Below the pieces are notes generated by a model. It worked only from the letters and a program-made list of their open reading frames with translations. It was not told the DNA's origin and did not search any database. From Pycnococcus provasolii (Eukaryota > Chlorophyta > Pseudoscourfieldiophyceae > Pseudoscourfieldiales > Pycnococcaceae): a DNA stretch of 64,000 bases. The stretch spans positions 64,501 through 128,500 of the forward strand of contig OW568895.1 in NCBI GenBank assembly GCA_938743325.2. The letters run 5' to 3'. This document shows positions 44,921-55,134 of the stretch, piece after piece; position 1 is the stretch's first letter, and each line of letters opens with the position of its first letter. Both the position numbers and the translations under genes were made by a program.

Positions 44921-45198
44921 ACAGGGGGAACTTGCCAAGGTTTCGCGCGCAAGAAAACTTTCGTACCCCCGGTTTCAAGCAAGGCCTTGCCCTACTTCCC
45001 CCCCAACCTCTTCTTTTGTTTGGCGCGCGCACTTGAGGCTCCTCTGTCTCGAAACACGCATACATCAATCAAACTTGCAACCACATCATCTTACTCAAGT
45101 GGCTGTTTCTTGTGACTACGAAGCGGCCATATCTCCACTGGCAATACCAACTTGGTTTAACTGGCACCTTAGTCTAGGTAAGTTTGTGCTTTTGTGCG

Positions 45199-45277
45199 TG
45201 TGGTGTGGTGTGGTGTGGTGTGGTGTGGTGTGGTGTGGTGTGGTGTGGTGTGGTGTGGTGTGGTGGTGTGGTGTGGG
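45199..45277 (+). repeat. (TGGTG)n pentanucleotide microsatellite
   Basis: About fifteen TGGTG units, nearly perfect, with one interruption near 45265. Confidence 0.95.
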
Positions 45278-45633
45278 TAGGCGCACGCACGCACCTTGTT
45301 GTTCGTCAGACTTGTCTTGTTGGGTTTGGTTTTCAAGAGCGCAGTCCATGCATGGGAAGTGCGTGTTCGAGTTTTTGTCCGCCCCGTGTTTTTTGTTTTG
45401 TTTTGTTGTTCATGTTCGCTCGACATGTTTCTTGGCGGTATTCCTATAAGCATCACACTCACAATCACAATCATGTATCCTCCCAATCTTCTCTTGTTTT
45501 TTTCGTGACGTTACTACTACTTTTCGCTCTTCACAGGAACTTTGCGTTCGTTCTTGTTCTCACCGTACTGTGTGTCTCGCATACGAATAATATCTCGATA
45601 TAATAGATAAACTAGTACAGACAATAGGATACA

Positions 45634-47334
45634 ATGGCCTCCTCAGCAGCCGCGTCACCTTCATCATGCGCCGTCGTCGCAGGAGTCTCGGCGTCGGCCG
45701 CCCCTCTCTGCCCCGTGCAGACGTCAATGCCGTGCAGCTTAGAATTCAACCTATCGTCCTCATCAACGCCAACCAACTCGCCCCTGCCGCCGTCGACGCC
45801 ACAACAAACACTCACGAAAATGAACTCAGGAGCAGAAGAACCGGAGTACGAGTGCTACAAGCTTGGAAAGCGCAAGCGAAGCTACAACCAGGTGGAGCTC
45901 ACGTTCAGCTCCGCAAACGGAACACACAGCGTCGCCGTCGCGGATGCCAAACTCGTGCCTGGCCCAGAACCTGCGCCGAGCGACGAGTCAGACGGCACGC
46001 TGCTTTACGACGTCAGGCTCGTGAACGGCGCCATGCTGCGATGCTCAATCTACCTCGTGTACGCCGAACCCGAGCCTGTCACGCCGCCGAGCTCCAGCGA
46101 CGCCAAATGCCCGGAAACGACGTACCGCTGGAGGATGGTCACGCGTAAGTGCTGCACGCGAGGATGCGAAGGGCGCGTGCTCCGGCCCATCAAGCGCTAC
46201 GGGCGCATCGGGCGGCGGGCGCCGCCAAATGCAAGCCCCGCAACGCCGAGGGCTGATCCCAATGCGAGTCCCGCGGCGCCAGCTGTCGTCGGAGGCGAGT
46301 CCCCGCCGCAGTGGACGCAGTGGACGCCTCCTAGCCCGATGGATCGCAAGGACTACAAACACCTCTTCGTGTCGATCGACGAGGCGAGCACGCACGTGCA
46401 CCCGTTTCACCCGCACATTCAGCTGCACGGCGCGCGCAACCCCACGCTCGCTGGCGCGGCTGCCGCTCAGCCAAGCGCGAAGAAGTTTCGCCTGCTCGTC
46501 GCAGCACACGATCCGTCCGACAACTCATTTCTCGGCACGGCAGTGAGCGGCCCGATCCGCGTCGTGGCAAATAACGACGTCCCGAAAGGTGCCGCGGTGA
46601 TTTCGCTCGACGTTTCGATGCCAACTTCGTGGAAGGGATTCAACATGACTGACAATGCGGCGGCGGCGGCAATGCAGCCAATGCGACAGTGGGACGATGC
46701 CGCCGTGCAAACCCCGCGCGTTGCATCCGCGCGGCGAGGACCTCCCCCACCCCCTCCCCTGCCACGCTCGATGAGGACTACGAAAGCGGACGGTTCCGAG
46801 CCGTCAGCCTCGGCGTGGAAGCGTGCGAGGGCGGCGGACGAGGAGGAGGATGCCGCCGGAGCGCTAGCGGCACTTGCGGGTGTTGCAACGCTGAAAGCTG
46901 ACACGAATGTTCGCGAGACACCTGTCGTGGCGAGGAAAACCGCGAGGAGAGCAGCGGCACTCTCGAAGCCCGCATCCGCCGCGGCTGTGCCACCGACGCC
47001 GAATCCGCCAATCCCACCCGCCGATCACGCACCACTTGCTGCCGCCGCCGCCGCCGCCACCGCTGCTTCAGGCCACATTCCACCATTCATGACAATGCCC
47101 ACGGACGCCATGTCGGCTATGCACAACCCGGCAATGGCGCAGTTATTTGCGTCCATGTTTGCTGGCGGCGGCATGCCGATGCCTGCCGTGCCGCCAAGCG
47201 GCGAGACGTCCGCCTTTTACTTCTTCTTGAATATGTTCCTGAGCCGCATGGGTAAGGCGCCGCCGGCTCCGGGTGGTGGCCAGATGGCGATTCCAGCGGC
47301 GCTCATGCCTGGAATGGCACCTCCCCTGCCATGA
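45634..47334 (+). CDS. Unrecognised nuclear-type protein, possible DNA-binding factor
   Basis: 566 residues from the ATG at 45634. Ser/Pro-rich N-terminus (1-70). The segment at about 70-190 contains YECYKLGKRKRSYNQVELTF, DVRLVNGAMLRCSIYLVY and a basic Cys-containing stretch MVTRKCCTRGCEGRVLRPIK. A second conserved-looking segment lies at about 285-330: KKFRLLVAAHDPSDNSFLG then GPIRVVANNDVPKGAA, which reads like a beta-rich DNA-binding or Ig-like fold. The remainder is disordered, with poly-Pro, Arg-rich and poly-Ala runs, and the C-terminus is Met/Pro/Gly-rich. The mixture of a compact beta domain and low-complexity activation-type tails suggests a transcription regulator. This is inference; I do not recognise the family. 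Confidence 0.55.
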   Translation: MASSAAASPSSCAVVAGVSASAAPLCPVQTSMPCSLEFNLSSSSTPTNSPLPPSTPQQTLTKMNSGAEEPEYECYKLGKRKRSYNQVELTFSSANGTHSVAVADAKLVPGPEPAPSDESDGTLLYDVRLVNGAMLRCSIYLVYAEPEPVTPPSSSDAKCPETTYRWRMVTRKCCTRGCEGRVLRPIKRYGRIGRRAPPNASPATPRADPNASPAAPAVVGGESPPQWTQWTPPSPMDRKDYKHLFVSIDEASTHVHPFHPHIQLHGARNPTLAGAAAAQPSAKKFRLLVAAHDPSDNSFLGTAVSGPIRVVANNDVPKGAAVISLDVSMPTSWKGFNMTDNAAAAAMQPMRQWDDAAVQTPRVASARRGPPPPPPLPRSMRTTKADGSEPSASAWKRARAADEEEDAAGALAALAGVATLKADTNVRETPVVARKTARRAAALSKPASAAAVPPTPNPPIPPADHAPLAAAAAAATAASGHIPPFMTMPTDAMSAMHNPAMAQLFASMFAGGGMPMPAVPPSGETSAFYFFLNMFLSRMGKAPPAPGGGQMAIPAALMPGMAPPLP

Positions 47335-49232
47335 TCCAAAGATCGCTCGTTAAGTAATGGAAAGTTTTTTCTGGGTTTACATACATACTTCGTCCAACGA
47401 TCGGTCGTCCCTTTAAGTTTAGTTCACACGATTATTTGCATTGTGCTGTATCCCGATTAATGATCTGGCCAAGGCCTATCCAATAACGAACGAATCCGAA
47501 TGAGGTTGGAGAATCTTGACCGGTTTCAGTTTAACAGGAGAAGGTGCCCAGGCCCGCGAGTTCTGTGACAGGGCTCGGAAGACCATCGTATGTTACTCTA
47601 GGGACGCACCTACTGTACTATGATAGCCCAGAGTCGCCCAATCAACGCTTGATGGCTCTTCTTAACTATCGTAGTACTACTATTCAGGTCCATCGGGACG
47701 GTATACAGTAGGTACGTATAGTAGGAAGAGGAAGAATACTGTAGGGGCCCATTCTAACCTTAACAGCCCACTAGTGGCTCTCCAAGAAACAGGCGCATGC
47801 AGGTTGAAGTGGATCCCGTTGAGAATTGGGATACAAAGTCCTGCCATGAGCCTCAATTATTTTAATAGTTGGGAGGAGAATTGGTCCTCCTCCTCCTGAG
47901 CAGATCGAGATCGAGGTTTACTGTAGAGGGAGGTGGGGCACGAAGTTCATAAGAAGTTGTGACCGCCTATATTGCCTGACTCCACCGGGTCGCAGGAACG
48001 AGGCTCGGAGGCGAACCACCTAGGAAGGTGATGGCTGATGATCGCCTGATGAGAAACTACTGTAGAAAGGGAGGTCTTTTTAAAAAATTCAGAAAGGGAG
48101 CATATGGTTTTCTTGGGGTATATGGAGATGCATGCTTTTTACAATGTCCCAAAAACAACCTGTTCCACAGGTCGGCAGCAAGTTGCGGATGTCCCACTTT
48201 GGTCGTAGCCACAGGTCGGCAGCAAGTTGCGGATGTCCCACTTTGGTCGCGCACAAACAACGGGCAATTTGCATGTCCCACTTTGGTCGTGAGCCAACAG
48301 TGGCAAAATTTCCCACCCAAAACTCCCACGCAAAGTGGGACATGTGAGGTGCTTGCAAGCAAGCTCCCCGCCTTAAAACCCCACACAAATTGGGACATCC
48401 CCCTTCCCCTTCCCTGAGTGTTTTGTTAAAGTATATCGTGTCATCGAAACCTGTTGCAACCTCTACTGTAAAAGAGGTCTGTAAAAGCCTTGTGACCAAA
48501 ACACCATTTGTGCACTGGACCAATACTCGCCGAAGTAGGTAAGTTTACCCGGTACAGAACAGCTTCAGAGTTCAGAGAACACACTGGTCATCGGCGAATA
48601 TTCGGCATTCGGCCGAGGCCGAGGCAAGAACGAGGCACAGAAGTAGAAGGCCGCAGAAGGCGCAGAGCCGAGACTTGCGAAGAAGGAAAGGAAGTGAATT
48701 CCGGAATAAAATTCAGTTCATCTGTTTTATAGGAGGTTTTATACGCCAGAACGAACCCACGAACGAACAGTACTGCGCGTGTAGGGTACAGAACCTTTAA
48801 AGGTATCCCTCGCGTTGAACTCTCCAGCAGTTGCTTGGTGCTTAAGTTCCGCAACGGCAACTGTGCTCGCAACGGCTTAAGCAGCGAGTAGTATTCTTGT
48901 TGTGCGAGTCTTGTTGTATTCTTGTTGTATTCTTGTTGGCTTAAGTAGTACTTATAGTCGAGACACACTCCTGAAGATACACTCGTGTATCAGTACTGGG
49001 CGTGTGTATCTAAGCGAGCGAGACACACTCGTGATACCGTGGCGAGCGTGGTGCATACAGGAAGTTTGCTCTTGCTCTCGTTTCGTGCGTGTGAGCTGTG
49101 CGTGAGCTTGCTTGTGTGTGTAAGCTTGCTTTTGTGCGCGAGCTTGCTTGCAAGGCCTTAACGCCTTAAGGCTGCACACTACTCCTGAAATTGAAAGGGG
49201 CCACTTTCTTGAACTGGAACTTGAAGTTGAGT
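47335..49232. other. Long intergenic region with dispersed repeat
   Basis: First 700 bp: AT-rich sequence with no gene signal. The dispersed repeat lies at 48095-48350. Toward 48890-49160 the sequence becomes rich in CTTGTTGTATT and GCGTGTGAGC-type short repeats, probably leader of the next gene. No RNA gene identified. Confidence 0.5.
48095..48350 (+). repeat. Dispersed repeat, copy B, with tandem unit and inverted repeat
   Basis: Contains CCACAGGTCGGCAGCAAGTT plus GCGGATGTCCCACTTTGGTC twice in tandem (44-bp unit, about 48164-48250). Then CATGTCCCACTTTG at 48272-48285 pairs perfectly with CAAAGTGGGACATG at 48331-48344, giving a 14-bp stem with a 45-nt loop. Its left part matches copy A at 27868-28010 in the opposite orientation. 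Confidence 0.75.
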
Positions 49233-51362
49233 ATGTCTTCAAATCAAGAAGCTGTCGGCGGCGTCGTCGGCGGCGGCGGCGGTTCGTCGACGCCTCGTTT
49301 GCCTCCGGTGAAGACTTCTTCAAAGTCCCAGGGGGTCCCAGCGTCCTCCAGTGGTAACTCTCAGGGCACTTCCGCGCGATACTCGCCGCGTACCTCGATG
49401 CACACGCCTCGCACCTCGCGAGGTTCACGAACTCACCGCGGCAACGCAAGGGGGAACCACCACCACCATATCAACCTCGACCGCACGTTCGCGAACATAC
49501 TCAGCAACGGCAACATCCTCCAAGAACACCTCGTGGACACCACGCACCTCGAAATCGATCGGCCAGGCAGACAGTCCGTCAAACTGAACCCAGCGATGGG
49601 GAGAGAGGAACTCGCGAACGCACTCCTCAAGATGCTCAGCCAGTACGCATCCGTCGCGTTCCGAGACTCCATCACGCACTGGAACGCGGAGGTGGGAACG
49701 GGAACGCTCAGGCAGCACCTAGCCGAGCCCGTGTTCATTGCCATGGCACTCAAACTCATCGCCAAGGCGAAACACTCAGGGCCCATGGCGACGGAGCTTG
49801 CCAAGCTGCTGCTCTACTACCAGTACGAACCGCAGCCCAACGGACCCGGCACGCTGAACATTGTCAGGTTCGTCTCCATGGCAACGCCGCGCGTCGCCGC
49901 GGTTGGACAGTCGGCGAGAATGAAGAAACACGTGCCCGAAGACGAAGAGGACGACGAGGATGAGACGGCCGTTACGAGCCCACGAACAGCCAGAAGCGGC
50001 GCACTGACGGAGCGTGGAGCGAAGGGAAGGGCGGGTACCAAAGCCGAGCGGCGCAACAAGCCGACGCTGACACCACGAGGCTTTGACAGGCGACCGACGA
50101 AGAAGCTGACGTCCGTCGGCCTCGAGGCTGTGATCGAGGACGCGGTCACCGTGAACACGGACACGTGCATCGAGGAGTTCCTGCCGCGCCTGCTCAAGAC
50201 GCTCATATACCGCCTGCACATGCACATCACCGGCAGAACGGTGCTCGCGGAGTCCATCTTGGCGAACGTAATTGTCACGACCACGGAGCTGTGGCGGAAC
50301 ATGAACATTGTCGCCTTCACGTACCGCAGCAATAAAAGGAACGGCGGCGACGACGACGAGGCGGGCGGCGACGACCTCCTCGGCCTTCCGCCGCAAACGC
50401 CGGGCACCCTCGCGTCCGTCTTGGGCGACGCGGAGGACGAGGCCATCGTCTGCCTCGACATGATCGACAAGATGCTGCGGGACATACACCACCTGCCCGA
50501 TCTGGTGATTTTTGGCAACGGCGAGGTGAGCGAGCTCCGCAAGAGGAAATCGGACATCGACAAGATGATGTTCGACAGAAGAGCTCGTGAGGAGGACGGA
50601 GACAAGGAAAGCGACAACAACATCAACGGCATGGTTTTGGTGGACCACAACGTATCCGACGACGCGCATGAGCGCAAGCAGTCCAGGTACCAAGTCGCAT
50701 GCCGAGCGGTGGAGCTGGCGGCGATGATTACAAACCGCTTGGCGAAAATTTTCCCAGACATCACGAAGAAGTCGACGTATTCGAGTGTGTGCACGCACGT
50801 GCGTGGCTTGATGCGTCTCATCAACTTAGGCAACGGTCATGTTGCCAAGGCGATGACCGTCCCAAGCTTTCACGGAAGGCCTGATGCCTTCCTCCCAAAG
50901 GTTGACGTCACGGAATGCGGCACGAAGACGGTAGGTCACGAGGTGAAGCACAAACTTTCAAAAGCGCGCCATGGGCCGAGAAAAAAGAGGCTCGCAAAAG
51001 AGGCTCCAAAATTTGAAGACAAGAAGGTGGTGGATTCGGACTCGGACAGTGGTTCAGAGATCCGTGGTTACTCCTTTTCAAACCCTGATACGCTCAAGGC
51101 AAACATGGAAGCGCACGAGAAGCTTCAAGCTGCTGGAATCATGAAACATGCTGCGGCATCTTTAGAGGAAATCGACGAACGTGACAAATTGAGGAGAACA
51201 CACTTCGACGTGAGACGATTGGATATTAATCAGTGCTTAAACAGGACAATGCACCTGGGGTCGCACTACGAGAACATGTTTGAGAGACACATGAAGGTGC
51301 TCGACCGCATTTCACTTGACGAATACTATCGCAGAAGCTACAAGCGGCATGTGGCATCATGA
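49233..51362 (+). CDS. Unrecognised 709-residue protein
   Basis: First in-frame ATG at 49233 (MSSNQEAVGG); the frame is open upstream without ATG. Residues 1-85 are Gly/Ser/Thr/Arg-rich and disordered, including SPRTSMHTPRTSRGSRTHRG. From about 90 on the protein is helical: NLDRTFANILSNGNILQEHL, ELANALLKMLSQYASVAFRD, then an acidic patch (DEEDDEDE), a basic patch, and helical segments such as EEFLPRLLKTLIYRLHMHIT, IVCLDMIDKMLRDIHHL and YQVACRAVELAAMITNRLAK. The C-terminal part is charged (DSDSDSGSE; DERDKLRRTHFDVRRLD). The size, helical repeats and SPRT-type N-terminus resemble algal cytoskeletal or flagella-associated proteins, but I see no defining motif. Confidence 0.6.
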   Translation: MSSNQEAVGGVVGGGGGSSTPRLPPVKTSSKSQGVPASSSGNSQGTSARYSPRTSMHTPRTSRGSRTHRGNARGNHHHHINLDRTFANILSNGNILQEHLVDTTHLEIDRPGRQSVKLNPAMGREELANALLKMLSQYASVAFRDSITHWNAEVGTGTLRQHLAEPVFIAMALKLIAKAKHSGPMATELAKLLLYYQYEPQPNGPGTLNIVRFVSMATPRVAAVGQSARMKKHVPEDEEDDEDETAVTSPRTARSGALTERGAKGRAGTKAERRNKPTLTPRGFDRRPTKKLTSVGLEAVIEDAVTVNTDTCIEEFLPRLLKTLIYRLHMHITGRTVLAESILANVIVTTTELWRNMNIVAFTYRSNKRNGGDDDEAGGDDLLGLPPQTPGTLASVLGDAEDEAIVCLDMIDKMLRDIHHLPDLVIFGNGEVSELRKRKSDIDKMMFDRRAREEDGDKESDNNINGMVLVDHNVSDDAHERKQSRYQVACRAVELAAMITNRLAKIFPDITKKSTYSSVCTHVRGLMRLINLGNGHVAKAMTVPSFHGRPDAFLPKVDVTECGTKTVGHEVKHKLSKARHGPRKKRLAKEAPKFEDKKVVDSDSDSGSEIRGYSFSNPDTLKANMEAHEKLQAAGIMKHAAASLEEIDERDKLRRTHFDVRRLDINQCLNRTMHLGSHYENMFERHMKVLDRISLDEYYRRSYKRHVAS

Positions 51363-51744
51363 GGTGTGGAATCAACCAATCTGACGGAAGAAAATACTTT
51401 ATACAACCGAGTGTTTTGTTGTTTGGATTTAAAAAACAAAGATCGTTGCATTTGAGATTCTCTTTACTACACTTACCCAAGTAATCCTATGGTCGGAGGG
51501 GAGCCTGAAATATACGGTTGGTGGCGATGGTGACGACAACAATGACTACAACAAGCGCAAGCGGAGCTCTCACGCCTGACGCCAGCGAAAAGCAGCCTAA
51601 TGGTAGCTTCGAAATCACCGGCGTCATGTACGAATGTGCTGCTGAATAGCGCCATTGAATGGGCTAGATGGTGAACATAATGGTGTGAATGTACGGCCGC
51701 TGGACAAAATGAGTGACTCACGTTACATTACTGAATGAGCGATC
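51363..51744. other. Convergent 3' spacer
   Basis: Between the stop of the unknown plus-strand gene and the stop of the ARID gene (minus). It has moderate AT content, presumably both 3' UTRs. A TGA/ACG-rich stretch at 51510-51560 has no gene. Confidence 0.5.
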
Positions 51745-52739
51745 TTAGCAATCCATCGAGGCATCGAGGCACTCGAATATCCAGCGTCGGCCATATTTCG
51801 CCTGCTGCATCGCATAGCCAGGAACAATCTCGCTCAATTTGGACTCGCCGCCGTTGCACATGATATTCGCGCGCTCACGAAGCAGCTCGTGCCGACGCTC
51901 GACGATCGCATGAAGCACCTCATTCGTCATCATGTGCGCTGGATCGCCCATTGGCGCTGTTCCACCTAGCGAAGTGACACACTCCACCATGCGATCCCAC
52001 TCCTCTTGACGGCGGTTCGTAAGAAGCGTGTGAAGGCGCGCCTCACGCCTCTCTTCGGCGATTGGATCATTCTGAGGCGGACGGGTCTTGATGACAATCC
52101 GCAGCCGTTCTGAGGCTTTTCCAGCTCCAGCGGTCGGCGCTGGCGAGCCATCTGCAAGGTCAGCCAGCGCGCCGGCTGCGGCGAGATCTCCGAGCGCACC
52201 GATGGGCGACCTCATACCTGCGCTCTGGTTGATCACACGCGATGGCGTCGCCTCAGGATCCACGAATGTCGTCGTCGGCGGCGTCGGCGGCGGCTTCTTC
52301 GGCGACTTTCTTGCCGTTGGTGGTGGCGATGCTGCTGCAAGCCTCGCCGCGGCAAATCCCGTGTCCTGCGGTCTTGCCTTCTCATAGTCGAGAAGCAATT
52401 TCATGTACGTCTGGATCAGCTGATTGCCGATGGATGTGCACCTGTTGTTGCGTGTGAAGTTTCGCATGGCGCGGAATGCGCTCGTGCCTGACTTTCCACC
52501 CCAGTTGATTTTCCGCGCGGCGATGTGCTGCGTGTACTTGGGACCTTGGTTGTCAAGTTTTGGCGCGCGTTCCGTTGGATCCTTCACGCCTTTTCCTCGC
52601 CGTCGTTCCGTCTCATCAAAGCCGCCATTCAGTTCGACGTAATCGCAGCGTAGTGCCGTGGCACGTCGTGGCCTGCCACTGCGCGAGACAGGTTCCGGCT
52701 CTGGCTCTGGCACCGGTACCGGCTCCGGCTCCGGCTCCA

Positions 52740-52771
<32 letters not shown>

Positions 52772-53415
52772 TTAGGCTCTGGCATCTGCGGTGGTGGTGG
52801 TGGGCTCGGCGCTGCACCGGCGTTGTTCACGGCGGCTGTTGCCTCTGCATAGTCGTTTGGGAATCCTCCGCTGTCGCAGACATACTTGTACAGAGAGTAG
52901 AAGTCAAGCGGCGTGTGATTGCACATCACCTGCCCATTTGCAATCTTGGCCCACTGGCCCGCATCCTCGACGCTCCAGAAAGCGAGAAGATCGTCGTAGA
53001 ATGCGCGCTCCGTCATCGCGTGCACGCGCATGCCCGTCGGCCGTTCTCCGTTGATCGCGTCTGCAAGGTCCCTTGGCGTGTATGTGGTTCCGTCGGCGAG
53101 CGGGAATCCCATTCCGTGTCCTTCATCCTTGCAGATTTGCTTGACGACGCTCAGCAGGTCCTGCTGCGTCTTTTTCTGGCGCACCACACGCCCGGATGCC
53201 GTCTGATATGTCGTCGTGACGAACTCGTCGTTGTACGGGTCCCCGCCTCCGTCGCCGTCGTCGTCGTTGAATGCGCGTGCGCGTTTCTTCGACGAGCCTG
53301 GTTCCTGCAAGTGTTTGTCGACGTGGAATGTCGGGCGCACGCCCTCGTCGTCGGACACGCCGTCGGGGTGCAAGGCGCCTGAGCTGTCGCTGTCGTACAC
53401 GAACTCGAAGAGCAT
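51745..53415 (-). CDS. ARID DNA-binding protein with ARID domain split by a Pro-Glu insert
   Basis: 556 residues from the ATG at 53415. Acidic N-terminus with a nuclear-localisation-like SKKRARAF (near residue 45). Residues about 137-190 match the first half of an ARID domain: ERAFYDDLLAFW...NHTPLDFYSLYKYVCDSGGF. Residues about 304-347 match its second half: NWGGKSGTSAFRAMRN...NQLIQTYMKLLLDYEKA. Together they total about 98 residues, the normal ARID size. Between them lie 113 residues: Pro-rich, then (PE)n repeats, then an AT-hook-like SRSGRPRR and a basic stretch. The C-terminal third is Pro/Ala-rich, then helical. ARID proteins bind AT-rich DNA in chromatin-remodelling complexes. The domain call rests on pattern, so moderate; the insert is seen directly. 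Confidence 0.65.
52690..52795 (-). repeat. (CCGGCT)n repeat encoding PEPEPEP
   Basis: Hexanucleotide repeat of CCGGCT/CTCTGG type encoding the Pro-Glu tract inside the ARID gene insert. Confidence 0.85.
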
Positions 53416-53570
53416 CCCTGCTCTGAAGACCGGGTCACCTTAACGAGTGCAAGACAAGACCTCTCCGGAGAATGACCGGGGAACGAGAATGAGCAAGCGA
53501 ATGAGCAAGCAAGCGAGCCAGGAGCAGCGGCCCGGCCCACCAAGGCCAAGAGAGCAAACCAATCCAATCC

Positions 53571-53646
53571 AATGCAGCAAGAGCGAAGCAGGCCAATGCA
53601 GCAAGAGCGAAGCAGGCCAATGCAAGAGCGAAGCAGGCCAATGCAA
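53571..53646. repeat. Minisatellite AGAGCGAAGCAGGCCAATGC(AGCA)
   Basis: Three units of 20-24 bp in tandem, with related AATCCAATCCAATGCA sequence flanking, in the spacer upstream of the ARID gene start. Confidence 0.85.
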
Positions 53647-53868
53647 ACCAATCCACACCAAGCCAAGCTGACCCGTGCCAGCCACACCCAGCCAAACCAA
53701 GCAGTGCAAGCCAAGCCAGGTGAAGGGGAGAATGACGAGCGAGAATGAGAATGAGAATGACGAGAATCGGGGAGGGAGAATAATGAGGAGGGGGAGGGCA
53801 GAGAGCAGGAAAAAGGGGCCTGCTTTGCCCCCAGATGAACCCCAGGGCAAAGCAGGATGGGTCCCAAG

Positions 53869-53883
53869 TTAGGGTTAGGGTTA
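53869..53883. repeat. Short TTAGGG tract
   Basis: AGTTAGGGTTAGGGTTATT, two and a half TTAGGG units, 20 bp past the GOS1 stop and in the upstream region of the ARID gene. Confidence 0.6.
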
Positions 53884-53905
53884 TTATGCTCACCACAGTT
53901 CTTTA

Positions 53906-54607
53906 CTACTTGGCGAGCCAGTATCCGACGACAAACAGCGTGCACGTGCAAACGACGCAAGCGAGCACAATCGTGTCTCTCGACCGCTTGCGCCGGATGG
54001 AATTCACGACGTTGTGAATCGCAGGAAACGCGCTCGTCAACCCTTGGAGCTTGCCAGATATCGCGCTGAACGTGCCGCGCTGCTCGTTCAGCGCATTCGC
54101 GACGTTGCGAGCCTGCCCGATGATCGCATCCACGTTCGCGGTGCTGCCTTGCAGCGACGCGCGGTCGCCCAGCAAAGCAGCCGCCTCCTCAGCGGCGGAC
54201 AGACCGCCGTGGTGCATGTCCATCCCTCCTCCGTGAACCGAACCCACGCCGCGGCCTCCCAGAAGCTGGTCACGGGCGCTCGAGCGCGTTCCGCGCACAC
54301 GCCTAAACTCCGTCGTGAGTTCGCGAAGGATATCCCGGTGGCGTCCTAGCACGTGCCCGCGCGGCGAGTTACCGCCGCTGAGCACGCCTCCCATGGCGTC
54401 GTTCACGTCACGCAGTTGTGCGAGCTTCCCCTCCACCTCTGCGCACTGCGCGTCGAAGCCTCCTCCGGAGGAATCTCCCGCCTCGATGTCTCCTCGTCCC
54501 CCTCCCGGTGCTGCTGGAGCGCCTGACGTGATATGCGCGAGCTTCGCGTCGATGTCAGACTCCAGACGCCGCGCTTCACGACGAAGCTCATCCCACGACT
54601 TGGTCAT
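53906..54607 (-). CDS. GOS1: Golgi Qb-SNARE GOS1/GOSR1
   Basis: 233 residues from the ATG at 54607 (MTKSWDELRREARRLESDID), which matches the plant/animal start 'SWDALRKQARKIEAQLD'. The frame extends upstream to 55003, but that part is unlike any GOS1. Parts: N-terminal regulatory helices (1-110) with a Gly-rich loop; RHRDILRELTTEFRRVRGT near 125; a Gly/His-rich linker; the SNARE motif (about 165-215) with LQGSTANVDAIIGQARNVAN and an ALNEQRGTFSAI central layer carrying Gln; and a C-terminal anchor (TIVLACVVCTCTLFVVGYWL). GOS1 mediates vesicle fusion in ER-Golgi and intra-Golgi transport. Length agrees with the family (about 220-250). Confidence 0.88.
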   Translation of the reverse strand: MTKSWDELRREARRLESDIDAKLAHITSGAPAAPGGGRGDIEAGDSSGGGFDAQCAEVEGKLAQLRDVNDAMGGVLSGGNSPRGHVLGRHRDILRELTTEFRRVRGTRSSARDQLLGGRGVGSVHGGGMDMHHGGLSAAEEAAALLGDRASLQGSTANVDAIIGQARNVANALNEQRGTFSAISGKLQGLTSAFPAIHNVVNSIRRKRSRDTIVLACVVCTCTLFVVGYWLAK

Positions 54608-55134
54608 TGCCTCAGACCGAGAACTCGCACCTGCAACCTCCTCTAACGTACCAGCACCAGCAGTGGAAGGTCTCCCAAGGTCACTGTACTGGGTGTGAGC
54701 ACCCCGGTACTGCATACACCAGGTGAGCGCCACAGCCCAAGGTAAGCCAACGGGCACACGACTAAGGGCACCCTTCCAAGGTAAGAGAGCGCAGAGCAGG
54801 ACCGAGACGGAGGTGAGAGGTGCTCCAGACGCCAGAGATGCTGCCAGATGCTGCCAGATGCTGCTGCCAGAGAGAGAAGAGAGGAGAGATGTGCGGAATG
54901 AGGCGAAATGGAAATGAGACGCAGAAAAAAAAAAGTAAAAAAGTAAAAAAAAGGGGGGGGGAAACCAGGGAGACCCCTCATCCGAGTCAAAAGGGGGAAC
55001 CACTCGAGGACGGTAAACTTTAGGTTAGGAGTACAAGGGATCCTCAGATGATTCATTCGGGGTTACGATACTTTAAATTGTACACGGAGATTATGTCACT
55101 GGCTGCATGCACACTGAGTGTATCTGTGTATCAG
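54608..55134. other. Intergenic region upstream of GOS1
   Basis: 5' region of GOS1 and 3' region of the RING gene. Contains a repeated GATGCTGCCA (54838-54870) and a poly-A/poly-G run (54918-54961). No gene is visible. Confidence 0.5.

Larger units (their letters stand above)
43711..45633. other. Long divergent spacer, repeat-bearing
   Basis: Contains a duplicated CGTCGTCACTGGTCACTCAC (about 43764-43830), the telomere-like tract (44202-44230), the CCGGCCGC repeats (44840-44920) and the TGGTG microsatellite (45199-45277). Several 60-200 codon frames here cover repeats and lack family motifs. I see no gene. Confidence 0.5.
53416..53905. other. Intergenic region between ARID and GOS1 genes
   Basis: Upstream region of the ARID gene (minus) and downstream of GOS1 (minus). 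Contains the minisatellite (53571-53646), an AGAATGAGAATGA purine run (53730-53770), and the TTAGGG tract. No gene is visible. Confidence 0.5.

Noticed and set aside
49776-50833. Two overlapping minus-strand frames of about 340 codons
   Set aside because: Opposite the 709-residue protein gene; both have shadow-type composition.
53906-55003. GOS1 extended to a 365-residue protein
   Set aside because: The upstream 132 residues are hydrophobic/low-complexity and unlike GOS1; the ATG at 54607 matches the family start.
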